NCBI GenBank assembly: GCA_902462525.1
Contig: CABQCA010000038.1
Location: 1 to 16,189, forward strand
DNA from: an uncultured Porphyromonadaceae bacterium
GTDB lineage: Bacteria > Bacteroidota > Bacteroidia > Bacteroidales > Muribaculaceae
Direction: 5' to 3'
Length of the DNA: 16,189 nt
The number at the start of each line of letters is the position of its first letter. Position 1 is the first letter of the stretch. The notes under the pieces were generated by a model. That model was not told the DNA's origin, made no database searches, and saw only the letters and a list, made by a program, of their open reading frames with translations. Made by a program: the position numbers and the translations under genes. Shown piece by piece: positions 1-7,105 of the stretch.

Positions 1-1647
1 GACTATAAGTCGGCCTCCCTGCTTGTCGGTACACATTTCGCCAAGAATAGGGATATCGGTCACTTTCTCGACATCGCGACGGCTCGTTATCTTATTTGTG
101 ATAAGCTTTTTGACAAACAGATAAACCGGAGGAATAATAAAACCGAATATCAGCGCGAGAGCAAGAATTATCGATTTGCCAAGACCCAGCGGCTTGCTGA
201 GAGTGAAGGCCTCGTCGACAACGGTACCTTTTGGGAAAGCATTTGCCAGAATCATCGATACTTCTTCGCGACGTTGAAGCAGGAAGAGGTAGAGACTCTG
301 TTTGAGCTGTTGCTGGCGTTCAAGGGCTATGTATTCGCGTATGTCTGCGGGCGCGGAGCCGAGCCGGGCGTTGGCCTGGTTCAATGTCCGCTGCGTGTCG
401 TGTATTTTGAGTTCAATGTTATCGAGAGTTTTGGCAAACGACTCCTTGATGTTGTCGCGCATGGCGTCGATCCTCTGGTCGAGGAGCTGAAGCGAAAGGT
501 TGTCGCCGCGGGCGCTTGTAAGCATCTCCTGACGGCGGAGAATCAACTCGTTGTACGCGGTCAGGCCTGCTGGTATATCGGAATCGTCGGCGGCGACAGG
601 AACCAGCGAAAAGTTGTTTGCCGGATCGGATATGAATTCCGATGCCATTTTTAGCAGTTCTTCCTGAGTCCGGAGTGCAAGAAGAGAGTTTTCAAGCTTG
701 GTCTGCTGTGTGAATTGCTTGTTGGCTTCCATGCTGACATCGACGATGCCTTTCTTCTGCTTGTAGTTCTGAATCTCGAGTTCGATGTTGTTGAGATCAC
801 GCGAAAGAATGTCGAGGCGTCCTTCTATAAACTGGGCCGAGAGATTGTTGCGGTCGTTTTTCTGTTCGATGCTTCTTTTGTTGTACTGACGGACTATTTC
901 ATTGAGCACACTCTTGCCGTAGGCCGGATAAGGAGTGTTGATGACCATTTCCACAACGTTGCTTTTCTTTGAGGCTATTTCACAGCCAACAGTCAGATCA
1001 AGGGCCTCGGCCGCAGCATCGTAGCCGCTGACTTCTATCGTCTCTTTGATGTTCTTGTCGGCGGGATAGTACTCTGTCTTCGTAAAAGTAAAGGTTCCGA
1101 ACGGCGATTCCAGAGAGTAGGGGAGTTCGACGTTTTTCACGTCGGTGAACACTGTTTTCTTCGCTTTTCCTTTTATGGATGTCTTTCCGTTTTTATCGGC
1201 CTTTACAACAAAAGTAATGCCTGTCGAAAGGGTGTCGAGCATTCCTTCCGCCGGGGTGACTTTTATGGGATATTCGGTGAATTCGAAGTTTGTTTTAAGG
1301 AAAGCTTTGCGGACATAGTATTTTGTGCCCAGACCGAGATTTTTTGCAACTTCTTTGTAAGTAGAATGTGACGAAATGATAAATATCTCATCGTAGACAA
1401 AACCATCGTTACCGAAAAGGCTGCCAAAAGCCGACTTGCCGCTGTTCATCGAGGCTGCGCCGCTCGGACTCTCATCCTGATTGATAAGGAGATTTGCCCT
1501 TACTACATATTTAGGCTTATGTACATAGATATATAAGGCTGCAATTCCGAGGCAGCAAAATACTGAAATGGCGAAAAGCCACCATTTTTTAGCATATTGT
1601 GAAAGAAGCCCCGAAAAGTCTATGAAATCTGAATCTTTGGCTGACAT
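1..1647 (-). CDS. Wzz/GumC/Wzc-type polysaccharide chain-length protein, C-terminus cut by window edge
   Basis: Inner-membrane polysaccharide co-polymerase, expected to set chain length and work with the outer-membrane export lipoprotein encoded just upstream. The frame is open from the ATG at 1647 to the window edge (549 codons, no stop). A first membrane helix lies at about residues 22-42, then a periplasmic Wzz-like beta region, then a long helical, coiled-coil-prone stretch at about 265-465 rich in Gln, Asn, Glu and Leu. A second membrane helix is at about 492-512, after a Ser-Lys-Pro stretch. The last visible part (DIPILGEM, residues 531-538) resembles the juxtamembrane segment that precedes the bacterial tyrosine kinase domain in Wzc-like proteins. 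A kinase domain is therefore likely but lies outside the window. The start is 29 bases after the previous gene's stop, so the two are probably co-transcribed. Family assignment is firm; kinase status is inferred. Confidence 0.85.
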   Translation of the reverse strand, partial: MSAKDSDFIDFSGLLSQYAKKWWLFAISVFCCLGIAALYIYVHKPKYVVRANLLINQDESPSGAASMNSGKSAFGSLFGNDGFVYDEIFIISSHSTYKEVAKNLGLGTKYYVRKAFLKTNFEFTEYPIKVTPAEGMLDTLSTGITFVVKADKNGKTSIKGKAKKTVFTDVKNVELPYSLESPFGTFTFTKTEYYPADKNIKETIEVSGYDAAAEALDLTVGCEIASKKSNVVEMVINTPYPAYGKSVLNEIVRQYNKRSIEQKNDRNNLSAQFIEGRLDILSRDLNNIELEIQNYKQKKGIVDVSMEANKQFTQQTKLENSLLALRTQEELLKMASEFISDPANNFSLVPVAADDSDIPAGLTAYNELILRRQEMLTSARGDNLSLQLLDQRIDAMRDNIKESFAKTLDNIELKIHDTQRTLNQANARLGSAPADIREYIALERQQQLKQSLYLFLLQRREEVSMILANAFPKGTVVDEAFTLSKPLGLGKSIILALALIFGFIIPPVYLFVKKLITNKITSRRDVEKVTDIPILGEMCTDKQGGRLIV

Positions 1648-1676
1648 CTGCTTTTGCGTGTAAGGGTAGTGATTGG

Positions 1677-2480
1677 TTATTTAACGGTGAGGGCAATAAC
1701 AAGCGATGCTATTACCGAAGAAGCGCTTACTATGGTGGAAATGACCGACAGTTTATAGGCATTGTTCTGGTTGTACTTCGAGTTTGCCTGTTTTATCTCA
1801 TTTGGGGACACGTATATGTAGTCATTTTGCTTCAGATAGAAATAAGGAGAATTTAGAGCCTCCGACGAGTTAAGGTCGATGTGTGCGAAGACTCGTTTGC
1901 CGTTTTCTTCGCGGACTAAAAGAATATTTGATCGTTCGCCGAATTCGGTGAGGTCACCGGCCGCAGCAAGGGCATCGAGAATCGACATTCTCTGGCGGGC
2001 GAGTGGATAACGGCCCGGCGTTTTAACTTCGCCAGCTACAGATATCTCGAAATTGATGATGCGCACATCTACCTCGGGGTCTTTTACATCTTTCGATATT
2101 TTTTCGGTGAGATAGCTTTGAAGTTGTTCTGTGGTCATGCCGGCGACATGAATCTTGCCTAAGACCGGAAAACTGATATCACCTTCGCTGTCGACTATAT
2201 AGGTCTGTACTTGTGGAGTGGTGGATTTTCCCAGCGTGGACGTTGCTGCCGGATTGACGAACGGTTTCTGATACACACTTGTTGCATTAGGATTCACTGA
2301 ATTGACAGTTATCGAAAGTTCGTCGTCAGGTAATATGGTCGGAAGATAGTCCAGAGTTTCGAGAGTCCCTGTTTTGACTGTCGATATATCCTCGAAATAT
2401 GGGAGATTATTCTTTTGGCTACTGCACGATGCCAGACAAAGAGCTATGCCGGCAAGAATGCTGATGTGGAAGATTTTCAT
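1677..2480 (-). CDS. Wza-like polysaccharide export outer-membrane lipoprotein
   Basis: Predicted outer-membrane export channel subunit for capsule or exopolysaccharide, 267 residues. The N-terminus is a lipoprotein signal: a charged start, a hydrophobic core and the lipobox LASC with Cys19 as the lipidated residue. A poly-export domain follows (about 50-142), opening with the family-typical PDDELSITV stretch and containing DSEGDISFPVLGKI at 97-110. An SLBB-type domain follows (about 145-225; VAGEVKTPGRYPL at 148-160, then the SILDALAAAGDLTEFG segment). The C-terminus (about 244-264) is a hydrophobic helix, as in Bacteroidetes members where it anchors the protein. The length is shorter than E. 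coli Wza (about 380) but usual for this phylum. It precedes the Wzc-like gene by 29 bases and follows the HD-domain gene by 41 bases, so it may also receive read-through from the ilvE unit; no clear promoter of its own was seen. Confidence 0.9.
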   Translation of the reverse strand: MKIFHISILAGIALCLASCSSQKNNLPYFEDISTVKTGTLETLDYLPTILPDDELSITVNSVNPNATSVYQKPFVNPAATSTLGKSTTPQVQTYIVDSEGDISFPVLGKIHVAGMTTEQLQSYLTEKISKDVKDPEVDVRIINFEISVAGEVKTPGRYPLARQRMSILDALAAAGDLTEFGERSNILLVREENGKRVFAHIDLNSSEALNSPYFYLKQNDYIYVSPNEIKQANSKYNQNNAYKLSVISTIVSASSVIASLVIALTVK

Positions 2481-2521
2481 GTCGTTAAATGGTCATATAA
2501 TATGTTAACGGCCTAAAAGCA

Positions 2522-3082
2522 TTAATTATTGCCTTCTCCGAACATTTTATGCAACTCCATGAAACGGTGTTTTACTTCAGATCCGAATTTCTCCATCGAG
2601 GCGATGACTCTTTCGAGGCTTTTTTTCTTTCCGTCGCCGCCTTTCGAATAAAAACAGTCGGCATAACATATCAGTTTTTCGAGCAGTGTTTCGGGCATAT
2701 AGCACCGTCCCGGGGGCAACGGAAGACCTGACAAGGCAATCTCTTCCGTTGTCAGGCCGGCGCCGGTGTGGCGTTCGGCGACACGGGCGATGTACTCTGG
2801 CGCTCCGGCATCGCGCAGAAGGTCGGCGCCGGCGGCTCCGTGGCATAAATAAGGCATGGTTCCGTGGCAGTCGATACCGGGAGCGTCTGTGAGGATTATG
2901 CCAATGTCGTGGAGCATCGCGGCTGCTTCAATTCTGTCGTTGTCAATGCCAAGGCGCAGCTTACTCGCTGTTTCAAGCGCCAGATTGCGGACAGATTCAC
3001 TGTGAGACAACAAAATCCCACGGACCTTGCGGTCTGCGGGATAATTGTTGTCGATTATTTTTTTCCAGTCGAATGTGCTCAT
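2522..3082 (-). CDS. HD-domain (HDIG-type) phosphohydrolase
   Basis: Small cytoplasmic metal-dependent phosphohydrolase of the HD superfamily, 186 residues, substrate unknown. The expected metal-ligand pattern is visible: H27 (HSESVRNLA), H58-D59 in AAAMLHDIGI, H81, H105 (ERHTGAG) and D142 (CYADCFYSK). The open frame continues upstream to 3262, but those extra residues are Arg/His-rich shadow sequence of the overlapping ilvE frame. The ATG at 3082 forms an ATGA overlap with the ilvE stop and begins MSTFDWKKII, so I use it as the start. That overlap implies translational coupling to ilvE. The role may be small-molecule phosphate or nucleotide hydrolysis; the sequence alone does not say. The C-terminus is Lys-rich and helical. 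Confidence 0.85.
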   Translation of the reverse strand: MSTFDWKKIIDNNYPADRKVRGILLSHSESVRNLALETASKLRLGIDNDRIEAAAMLHDIGIILTDAPGIDCHGTMPYLCHGAAGADLLRDAGAPEYIARVAERHTGAGLTTEEIALSGLPLPPGRCYMPETLLEKLICYADCFYSKGGDGKKKSLERVIASMEKFGSEVKHRFMELHKMFGEGNN

Positions 3083-4101
3083 TCCACTATTGTGTTCCAG
3101 CCATACTTGTCGGGAATCTCGCCCAGACGGATAGCATTGAGAGTGTTGTAGAGCTGAGTGGTGACTGGGCCCGGTTTTCCGTCTTTCGAAATAATGTACT
3201 TGACACCGGTGTCGAGGTCGTCGATTTCGCCTACAGGTGAACATACGGCTGCCGTGCCGCATGCTGCTGCTTCTGAACAGTCGGCCAGTTCTTCGACGGT
3301 GATATGGCGAGCTTCCACCTCCATGCCCATATCACGGACCAGAGTCATAAGACTCATGTTAGTGATCGACGGAAGGATTGAGTCGGATTTTGGTGTGATG
3401 TATTTTCCGTGTTTAATTGCATAAAAGTTTGCCGGACCACATTCGTCGAGGTATTTTTTCTCTTTAGGATCGAGGTAGAGCACTGCCGAATATCCGAGTT
3501 CGTGAGCCTTGTGACCGGCTCCGAGAGATGCTGCATAGTTGCCGCCGGTTTTCCATCGGCCTGTGCCGCGCGGTGCTACGCGGTCGTAGTCGCGCATTAT
3601 ACATATATTAGTGTTCTTGAAACCGCCCTTGAAATAAGGGCCAACAGGTGTCACCATTATAATAAACAGGTATTCGTCGGCTTCCTTCACACCGATGCGG
3701 GGACTCATGCCGATTTCAAGAGGCCGGATATAGAGCGAAGCGCCGCTGCCATAAGGTGGGATAAAACGCTCGTTGAGTTTCACGGCTTTGATACACATTT
3801 CTTTAAAAATATCTTCAGGAACGGGTTCCATCAGAAGGCCTTTGGCTGAATCGATGAGACGTTTGGCATTCTCTTCGAGACGGAAAATGCGGATTTTACC
3901 GTCTGCGCCTCGGAACGCCTTGAGACCTTCGAAGATTTCCTGGCCGTAATGCAGAGTGGTAGCGGCCATGTGTATGTTTATCGAATCGGATTGTGAAATC
4001 TCTATGGGACCCCACTTGCCGTCGCGGAATGCGCAGCGCACATTGTAGTCGGTGGGATAGTAACCGAAGGGCAGGTTCGCCCAGTCTATTTGCATGTCCA
4101 T
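3079..4101 (-). CDS. ilvE: Branched-chain amino acid aminotransferase
   Basis: PLP enzyme of fold type IV that interconverts valine, leucine and isoleucine with their 2-oxo acids using glutamate/2-oxoglutarate, the last step of branched-chain amino acid synthesis. It is 340 residues, the usual length of the longer (beta-type) bacterial BCATs. Visible markers are LHYGQEIFEGLKAFRG (50-65), RLEENAKRL (74-82), YIRPLEIG (124-131), the PLP lysine K184 in RWKTGGNYAAS, YLDECGPANFYA (218-229; E220 is the expected cofactor contact), and the phosphate-binding region AAACGTAAV followed by SPVGEI. The ATG at 4101 lies about 25 bases below the predicted start of transcription; an in-frame ATG two codons later is possible. 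It overlaps the HD-domain gene by four bases. Confidence 0.95.
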   Translation of the reverse strand: MDMQIDWANLPFGYYPTDYNVRCAFRDGKWGPIEISQSDSINIHMAATTLHYGQEIFEGLKAFRGADGKIRIFRLEENAKRLIDSAKGLLMEPVPEDIFKEMCIKAVKLNERFIPPYGSGASLYIRPLEIGMSPRIGVKEADEYLFIIMVTPVGPYFKGGFKNTNICIMRDYDRVAPRGTGRWKTGGNYAASLGAGHKAHELGYSAVLYLDPKEKKYLDECGPANFYAIKHGKYITPKSDSILPSITNMSLMTLVRDMGMEVEARHITVEELADCSEAAACGTAAVCSPVGEIDDLDTGVKYIISKDGKPGPVTTQLYNTLNAIRLGEIPDKYGWNTIVE

Positions 4102-4132
4102 TAAAAATGCGTGTTTTTTGGGTTAGCTCTTG

Positions 4133-4140
4133 CAAAGATA
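4133..4140 (-). promoter_or_regulatory. Bacteroidetes -7 promoter element for ilvE
   Basis: The minus strand reads TATCTTTG here, matching the Bacteroidetes -7 consensus TAnnTTTG. It sits 32 bases above the ilvE start codon, giving a short leader. No good TTTG was found at the -33 position, so only the -7 box is assigned. Confidence 0.65.
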
Positions 4141-4241
4141 CACATTTATTCTAATAAAGGGCACTTTTGGGGCCCAGAAATAGAAAAATGTCGTATAAAA
4201 ACCATCTTCCCTGCTGTTTCTTGCTTTATTGTCGTCAATAC

Positions 4242-4274
4242 AAAAGCCGGAGCATGGCCTTTGCTCCGGCTTTT
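4242..4274 (-). terminator. Rho-independent terminator after serA
   Basis: Perfect 13-bp inverted repeat: AAAAGCCGGAGCA at 4242-4254 and TGCTCCGGCTTTT at 4262-4274, with a 7-base loop. It starts 33 bases past the serA stop codon. On the minus strand the GC-rich stem ends in TTTT followed by an AT-rich stretch. The A/T flanks make it symmetrical, so it could stop transcription from either side. It isolates serC-serA from the downstream ilvE promoter. Confidence 0.85.
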
Positions 4275-4306
4275 AGTATTTTTTAAGTTATTGCGATGGA
4301 AAAATG

Positions 4307-5233
4307 TCAGTTTACGCGGAAGCGGTCGGTGCCGTCGGCGAAGAATGCCACTACCTGACTGGCGGCGGCTACGCCGGCGTTCATATTGGCTTCGGCTGTC
4401 TGCGCACCGCTCTTCTTTGGCGTGAAGAAAACTCGGTTGCCGAAACGGTTCTGAAGTTCATCGGCGTTTTTGGGCTTGACATCGGCGAAGTAACGCAGGT
4501 CAGGACGTTCTTCAAGAACCTGGGCGAGTTCGGCCTCATTGATTACCTCCTTGCGGGCGGTGTTGATGAGGATAGCTCCCTTGGGAAGAAGGCCGATTAA
4601 GTCTTTGCCTATCGACCCTACGGTTTCGGGGGTGGCGGGTATGTGTATTGAAAGGATATCGCTGTTGGAATATAGGTCGGTAAGCGATTCTGCCACGCCT
4701 ACACCGTTTTGTGCCATCACTTCAACGGGGCAGTAGGGGTCGATGGAGCGTATTTCCATGCCGAAACCGTGTGCAAGACGGGCTACATGACGGCTTACCT
4801 GGCCGAAAGCCTGCAGGCCGAGGCGCTTGCCTGAAATTTCCATACCGGTGGTTCCGTCGAATTTATTGCGGGCGGCCATAATTGCCATGCCCACGACGAG
4901 CTCGGCCACTGCGTTGGAATTCTGGCCGGGGGTGTTTTCCACAACAACGCCGGCGGCTGTAGCTGCCTTGAGGTCGATGTTGTCGTAGCCGGCACCGGCG
5001 CGTACTACTATTTTCAGGCTTGGGGCGGCGGCAAAAAGAGCTTCGTCGACAATATCGCTCCTCACGATCAGTGCATTGGCATCGGCCGCTGCGGCGCGGA
5101 GTTCTTCCGGCGCGGAGTATTTTTCGAGAAGCGCAACCTCGTGTCCGGCGCCTTCGATGACAGCACGCATACTGTCGACCGCTTTCTTGGAGAAAGGCTT
5201 TTCAGTGGCTATGAGAACTTTCATACTATTCAT
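4307..5233 (-). CDS. serA: D-3-phosphoglycerate dehydrogenase, short lysine-type (no ACT domain)
   Basis: Oxidises 3-phosphoglycerate to 3-phosphohydroxypyruvate, the first step of serine synthesis. At 308 residues it has only the substrate-binding and NAD-binding domains, without the regulatory ACT domain of E. coli SerA. Conserved parts include VVRAGAGYDNIDLKAAT (76-92), NTPGQNSNAVAELV (100-113) and NTARKEVINEAEL (224-236) with catalytic R227. Two departures from the D-2-hydroxyacid dehydrogenase norm are visible. The active-site TPH motif reads TPKKSGAQT, so the catalytic His is Lys273. The GxGxxG loop reads AFGQVS (142-147). A lysine at the His position is known for short type III PGDHs (Entamoeba and Bacteroidales). 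The start used overlaps the serC stop by one base (TAATG); M4 at 5224 (MKVLIATEKPF) is a strong alternative that matches remembered homologues better. Confidence 0.92.
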   Translation of the reverse strand: MNSMKVLIATEKPFSKKAVDSMRAVIEGAGHEVALLEKYSAPEELRAAAADANALIVRSDIVDEALFAAAPSLKIVVRAGAGYDNIDLKAATAAGVVVENTPGQNSNAVAELVVGMAIMAARNKFDGTTGMEISGKRLGLQAFGQVSRHVARLAHGFGMEIRSIDPYCPVEVMAQNGVGVAESLTDLYSNSDILSIHIPATPETVGSIGKDLIGLLPKGAILINTARKEVINEAELAQVLEERPDLRYFADVKPKNADELQNRFGNRVFFTPKKSGAQTAEANMNAGVAAASQVVAFFADGTDRFRVN

Positions 5234-6306
5234 TATTTATGAGTGCCTTCGAAATCGTGCATTGCGTCTACAAGCACTTTCACACTTTCGATGGGAAGGG
5301 CGTTGTAGAGCGATGCGCGGAAGCCGCCGACCGAGCGGTGGCCTTTGATACCGACAATACCGCGCTGAGCGCAGAATTCCACAAAGTCGGCTTCGAGATT
5401 TTTATATTCGTCCGTCATTACGAAGCATACATTCATAATCGAACGGTCTGCTGGGTCGGTGACTGTGCCCGTGAACATCTTTGAAGAGTCGATGGCATCG
5501 TATAGATATGCGGCCTTTTCGAGGTCTCGGCGTTCGAGTTCATCAAGACCGCCGAGCTGTTTGTAGTAGCGCAGTGTCTGAAGGGCGGAGTAGATGGGCA
5601 GCACGGGAGGGGTGTTGAACATCGAGCCCTTTTTCACGTGTGTACGATAGTCGAGCATGGTCGGAATAGGACGGTCGACCTTGCCGAGGGCTTCGTCGCG
5701 TACGATGACGAGAGTCACACCGGCCGGAGCGAGATTCTTCTGTGCACCGGCGTAGACTGCGTTATATCTGGAGAAGTCGATGTGACGCGAAAATATGTCG
5801 GAACTCATATCGGCGATGAGAGGGCATTGCACGGCAGGGTCAGTGCGGATCTCGGTGCCGTAGATAGTGTTGTTCGATGTGTAGTGGAAATAGTCGGAGT
5901 CGGCAGGCACTTCAAAACCTTTGGGAATGAAAGTGTAGCCGGCGTCCTTAGAAGATGCCACGACATCAACCTCGCCGAATAGCCGGGCTTCTTTGATGGC
6001 GTTGGAGGCCCATGTTCCGGTGTCGAGGAACGATGCCTTTTTGGCAAGGAAGTTATAGGGTATCATGCAGAACTGCATCGAGGCGCCTCCGCCGAGCCAC
6101 AGCACTGAAAAACCTTCGGGGATTTCGAGGATTTCTTTCACAAGAGCGGTAGCTTCATCGATTACAGCCTGGAACTGCTTGCTGCGGTGCGACACTTCCA
6201 GAATTGAAAGGCCCATATCGGCGAAGTTGAGGATTGCATCGGCCGTGTTGCGAATAGTGTATTCGCTCAGAATCGACGGTCCTGCATAAAAATTGTGTTT
6301 CTTCAT
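5233..6306 (-). CDS. serC: Phosphoserine aminotransferase
   Basis: PLP enzyme (class V fold type I) converting 3-phosphohydroxypyruvate plus glutamate to phosphoserine, the second serine-pathway step; SerC proteins can also serve pyridoxal phosphate synthesis. It is 357 residues, the usual length. Visible motifs are NFYAGPS at 5-11 (substrate phosphate binding region), SILEVSHRSKQF (34-45), WLGGGASMQF (70-79), DTGTWA (95-100), ADMSSDIFS (165-173), the Schiff-base lysine K190 in YAGAQKNLAPAG, and GHRSVGGFRASLYNA near the C-terminus. It is the first gene of the serC-serA operon; its stop codon shares one base with the serA start. A TATCTTTG promoter box lies about 36 bases upstream of the ATG, overlapped by an inverted repeat. 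Confidence 0.96.
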   Translation of the reverse strand: MKKHNFYAGPSILSEYTIRNTADAILNFADMGLSILEVSHRSKQFQAVIDEATALVKEILEIPEGFSVLWLGGGASMQFCMIPYNFLAKKASFLDTGTWASNAIKEARLFGEVDVVASSKDAGYTFIPKGFEVPADSDYFHYTSNNTIYGTEIRTDPAVQCPLIADMSSDIFSRHIDFSRYNAVYAGAQKNLAPAGVTLVIVRDEALGKVDRPIPTMLDYRTHVKKGSMFNTPPVLPIYSALQTLRYYKQLGGLDELERRDLEKAAYLYDAIDSSKMFTGTVTDPADRSIMNVCFVMTDEYKNLEADFVEFCAQRGIVGIKGHRSVGGFRASLYNALPIESVKVLVDAMHDFEGTHK

Positions 6307-6341
6307 AAAATGAATTTTTATGGGTTGACGAGTTGTAGTCG

Positions 6342-6349
6342 CAAAGATA
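6342..6349 (-). promoter_or_regulatory. Bacteroidetes -7 promoter element for serC-serA
   Basis: TATCTTTG on the minus strand, 36 bases above the serC ATG. The -33 region lacks a clear TTTG. It lies next to the inverted repeat at 6353-6389, which would cover the RNA polymerase spacer and -33 region. Confidence 0.65.
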
Positions 6350-6352
6350 GTA

Positions 6353-6389
6353 TATTTTCACGGAATTGCGGCATAGTTTGGTGAAAATA
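6353..6389. repeat. 9-bp inverted repeat over the serC promoter region
   Basis: TATTTTCAC at 6353-6361 is matched by GTGAAAATA at 6381-6389, a perfect 9-bp inverted repeat with a 19-base spacer. The left arm begins three bases upstream of the serC -7 box and the right arm lies beyond the expected -33 position. Candidate operator for the serine operon. A terminator for sanA is less likely, because no T-tract follows on the minus strand. Confidence 0.45.
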
Positions 6390-6418
6390 GAAAATCTTTA
6401 TGATTCGGAAATTATCAA

Positions 6419-7081
6419 TTATTCTCCGATTGGAATCTTTTCGCCAAGAAAGTGCGGTTTTTTTCCGAACCAGATGTCAAGCATCATTTTGTCGCGTGCA
6501 AGCCATTCGCGCAGCGTAAGGCGAATACGTGTTCTGAGTCCTGCCCGCAGTGGAGCGGGAACTGCGACGGCTTCAATACCGTTGGCTTTCGCAAGATATA
6601 GCGCCCGCGCAATATGGTCGGCCTGAGATACTATAGTTAAAGAATCACACCCGAAGACTTCCTTTGCCCTCACAACTGAATCAAGTGTCCTGAACCCGGC
6701 GAAATCAAGGATTATTCTGTTTTTGGGAACACCGCGGGCCATAAGGGCGTTCCGCATGGCCGTGGGTTCGTCGTATTGTCTGGTGCGATTGTCGCCGCTT
6801 GCAATTATATAATCTATCTTATGGGCATGATATAGGTCGGAGGCTGTCTTTATTCTGTTGGTAAAATATGAATTGGGACGTCCCAGTCGGTTTAAAGGGC
6901 TTGTGCCCAATAAGAGAGCAACTTTGTTGTGTGGCGCAGAACAGATACTTGTATAAATTCTGTTTTTGGCATTATGAGCCACAACCATATTAGCATAAAC
7001 TGTAAAAATAATGGTTGCGGTAAAAATAATAACAAATCCGATACCGACCCGTTTAATAATAATTCTCACTTTAGGTGACAT
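6419..7081 (-). CDS. sanA: SanA/YdcF-like DUF218 envelope protein
   Basis: Single-pass inner-membrane protein of the DUF218 family, closest in pattern to SanA, which in enterobacteria supports the envelope permeability barrier (vancomycin exclusion). It has 220 residues with an N-terminal membrane helix at about 9-31 and a soluble domain outside. Family motifs seen are ALLLGTSPL (55-63), YFTNRIKTASDLYHA (72-86), IIASGDNRTRQYDEPTAM (92-109), the highly SanA-like FAGFRTLDSVVRAKEVFG (127-144), IVSQADHIARALYLA (150-164) and KPHFLGEKIPIG at the end. It lies 24 bases after the EamA transporter stop, so the two probably share a transcript. The biochemical activity of the family is not settled; a role in cell-wall or outer-membrane integrity is inferred. 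Confidence 0.88.
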   Translation of the reverse strand: MSPKVRIIIKRVGIGFVIIFTATIIFTVYANMVVAHNAKNRIYTSICSAPHNKVALLLGTSPLNRLGRPNSYFTNRIKTASDLYHAHKIDYIIASGDNRTRQYDEPTAMRNALMARGVPKNRIILDFAGFRTLDSVVRAKEVFGCDSLTIVSQADHIARALYLAKANGIEAVAVPAPLRAGLRTRIRLTLREWLARDKMMLDIWFGKKPHFLGEKIPIGE

Positions 7082-7105
7082 AAAAAGGCTTTGGTAATAA
7101 AAAAG

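Noticed and set aside
274..972. Plus-strand frames of 60-130 residues over the Wzc-like gene
   Set aside because: They lie opposite an uninterrupted 549-codon frame with clear family features.
2483..2510. Inverted repeat CGTTAA/TTAACG with an inner CATAT/ATATG in front of the Wza-like gene
   Set aside because: Arms are short and AT-rich; expected by chance in such sequence.
3083..3262. 60-residue N-terminal extension of the HD-domain gene
   Set aside because: Runs in the wrong frame through ilvE, with His/Arg-rich composition; the ATGA overlap start is better.
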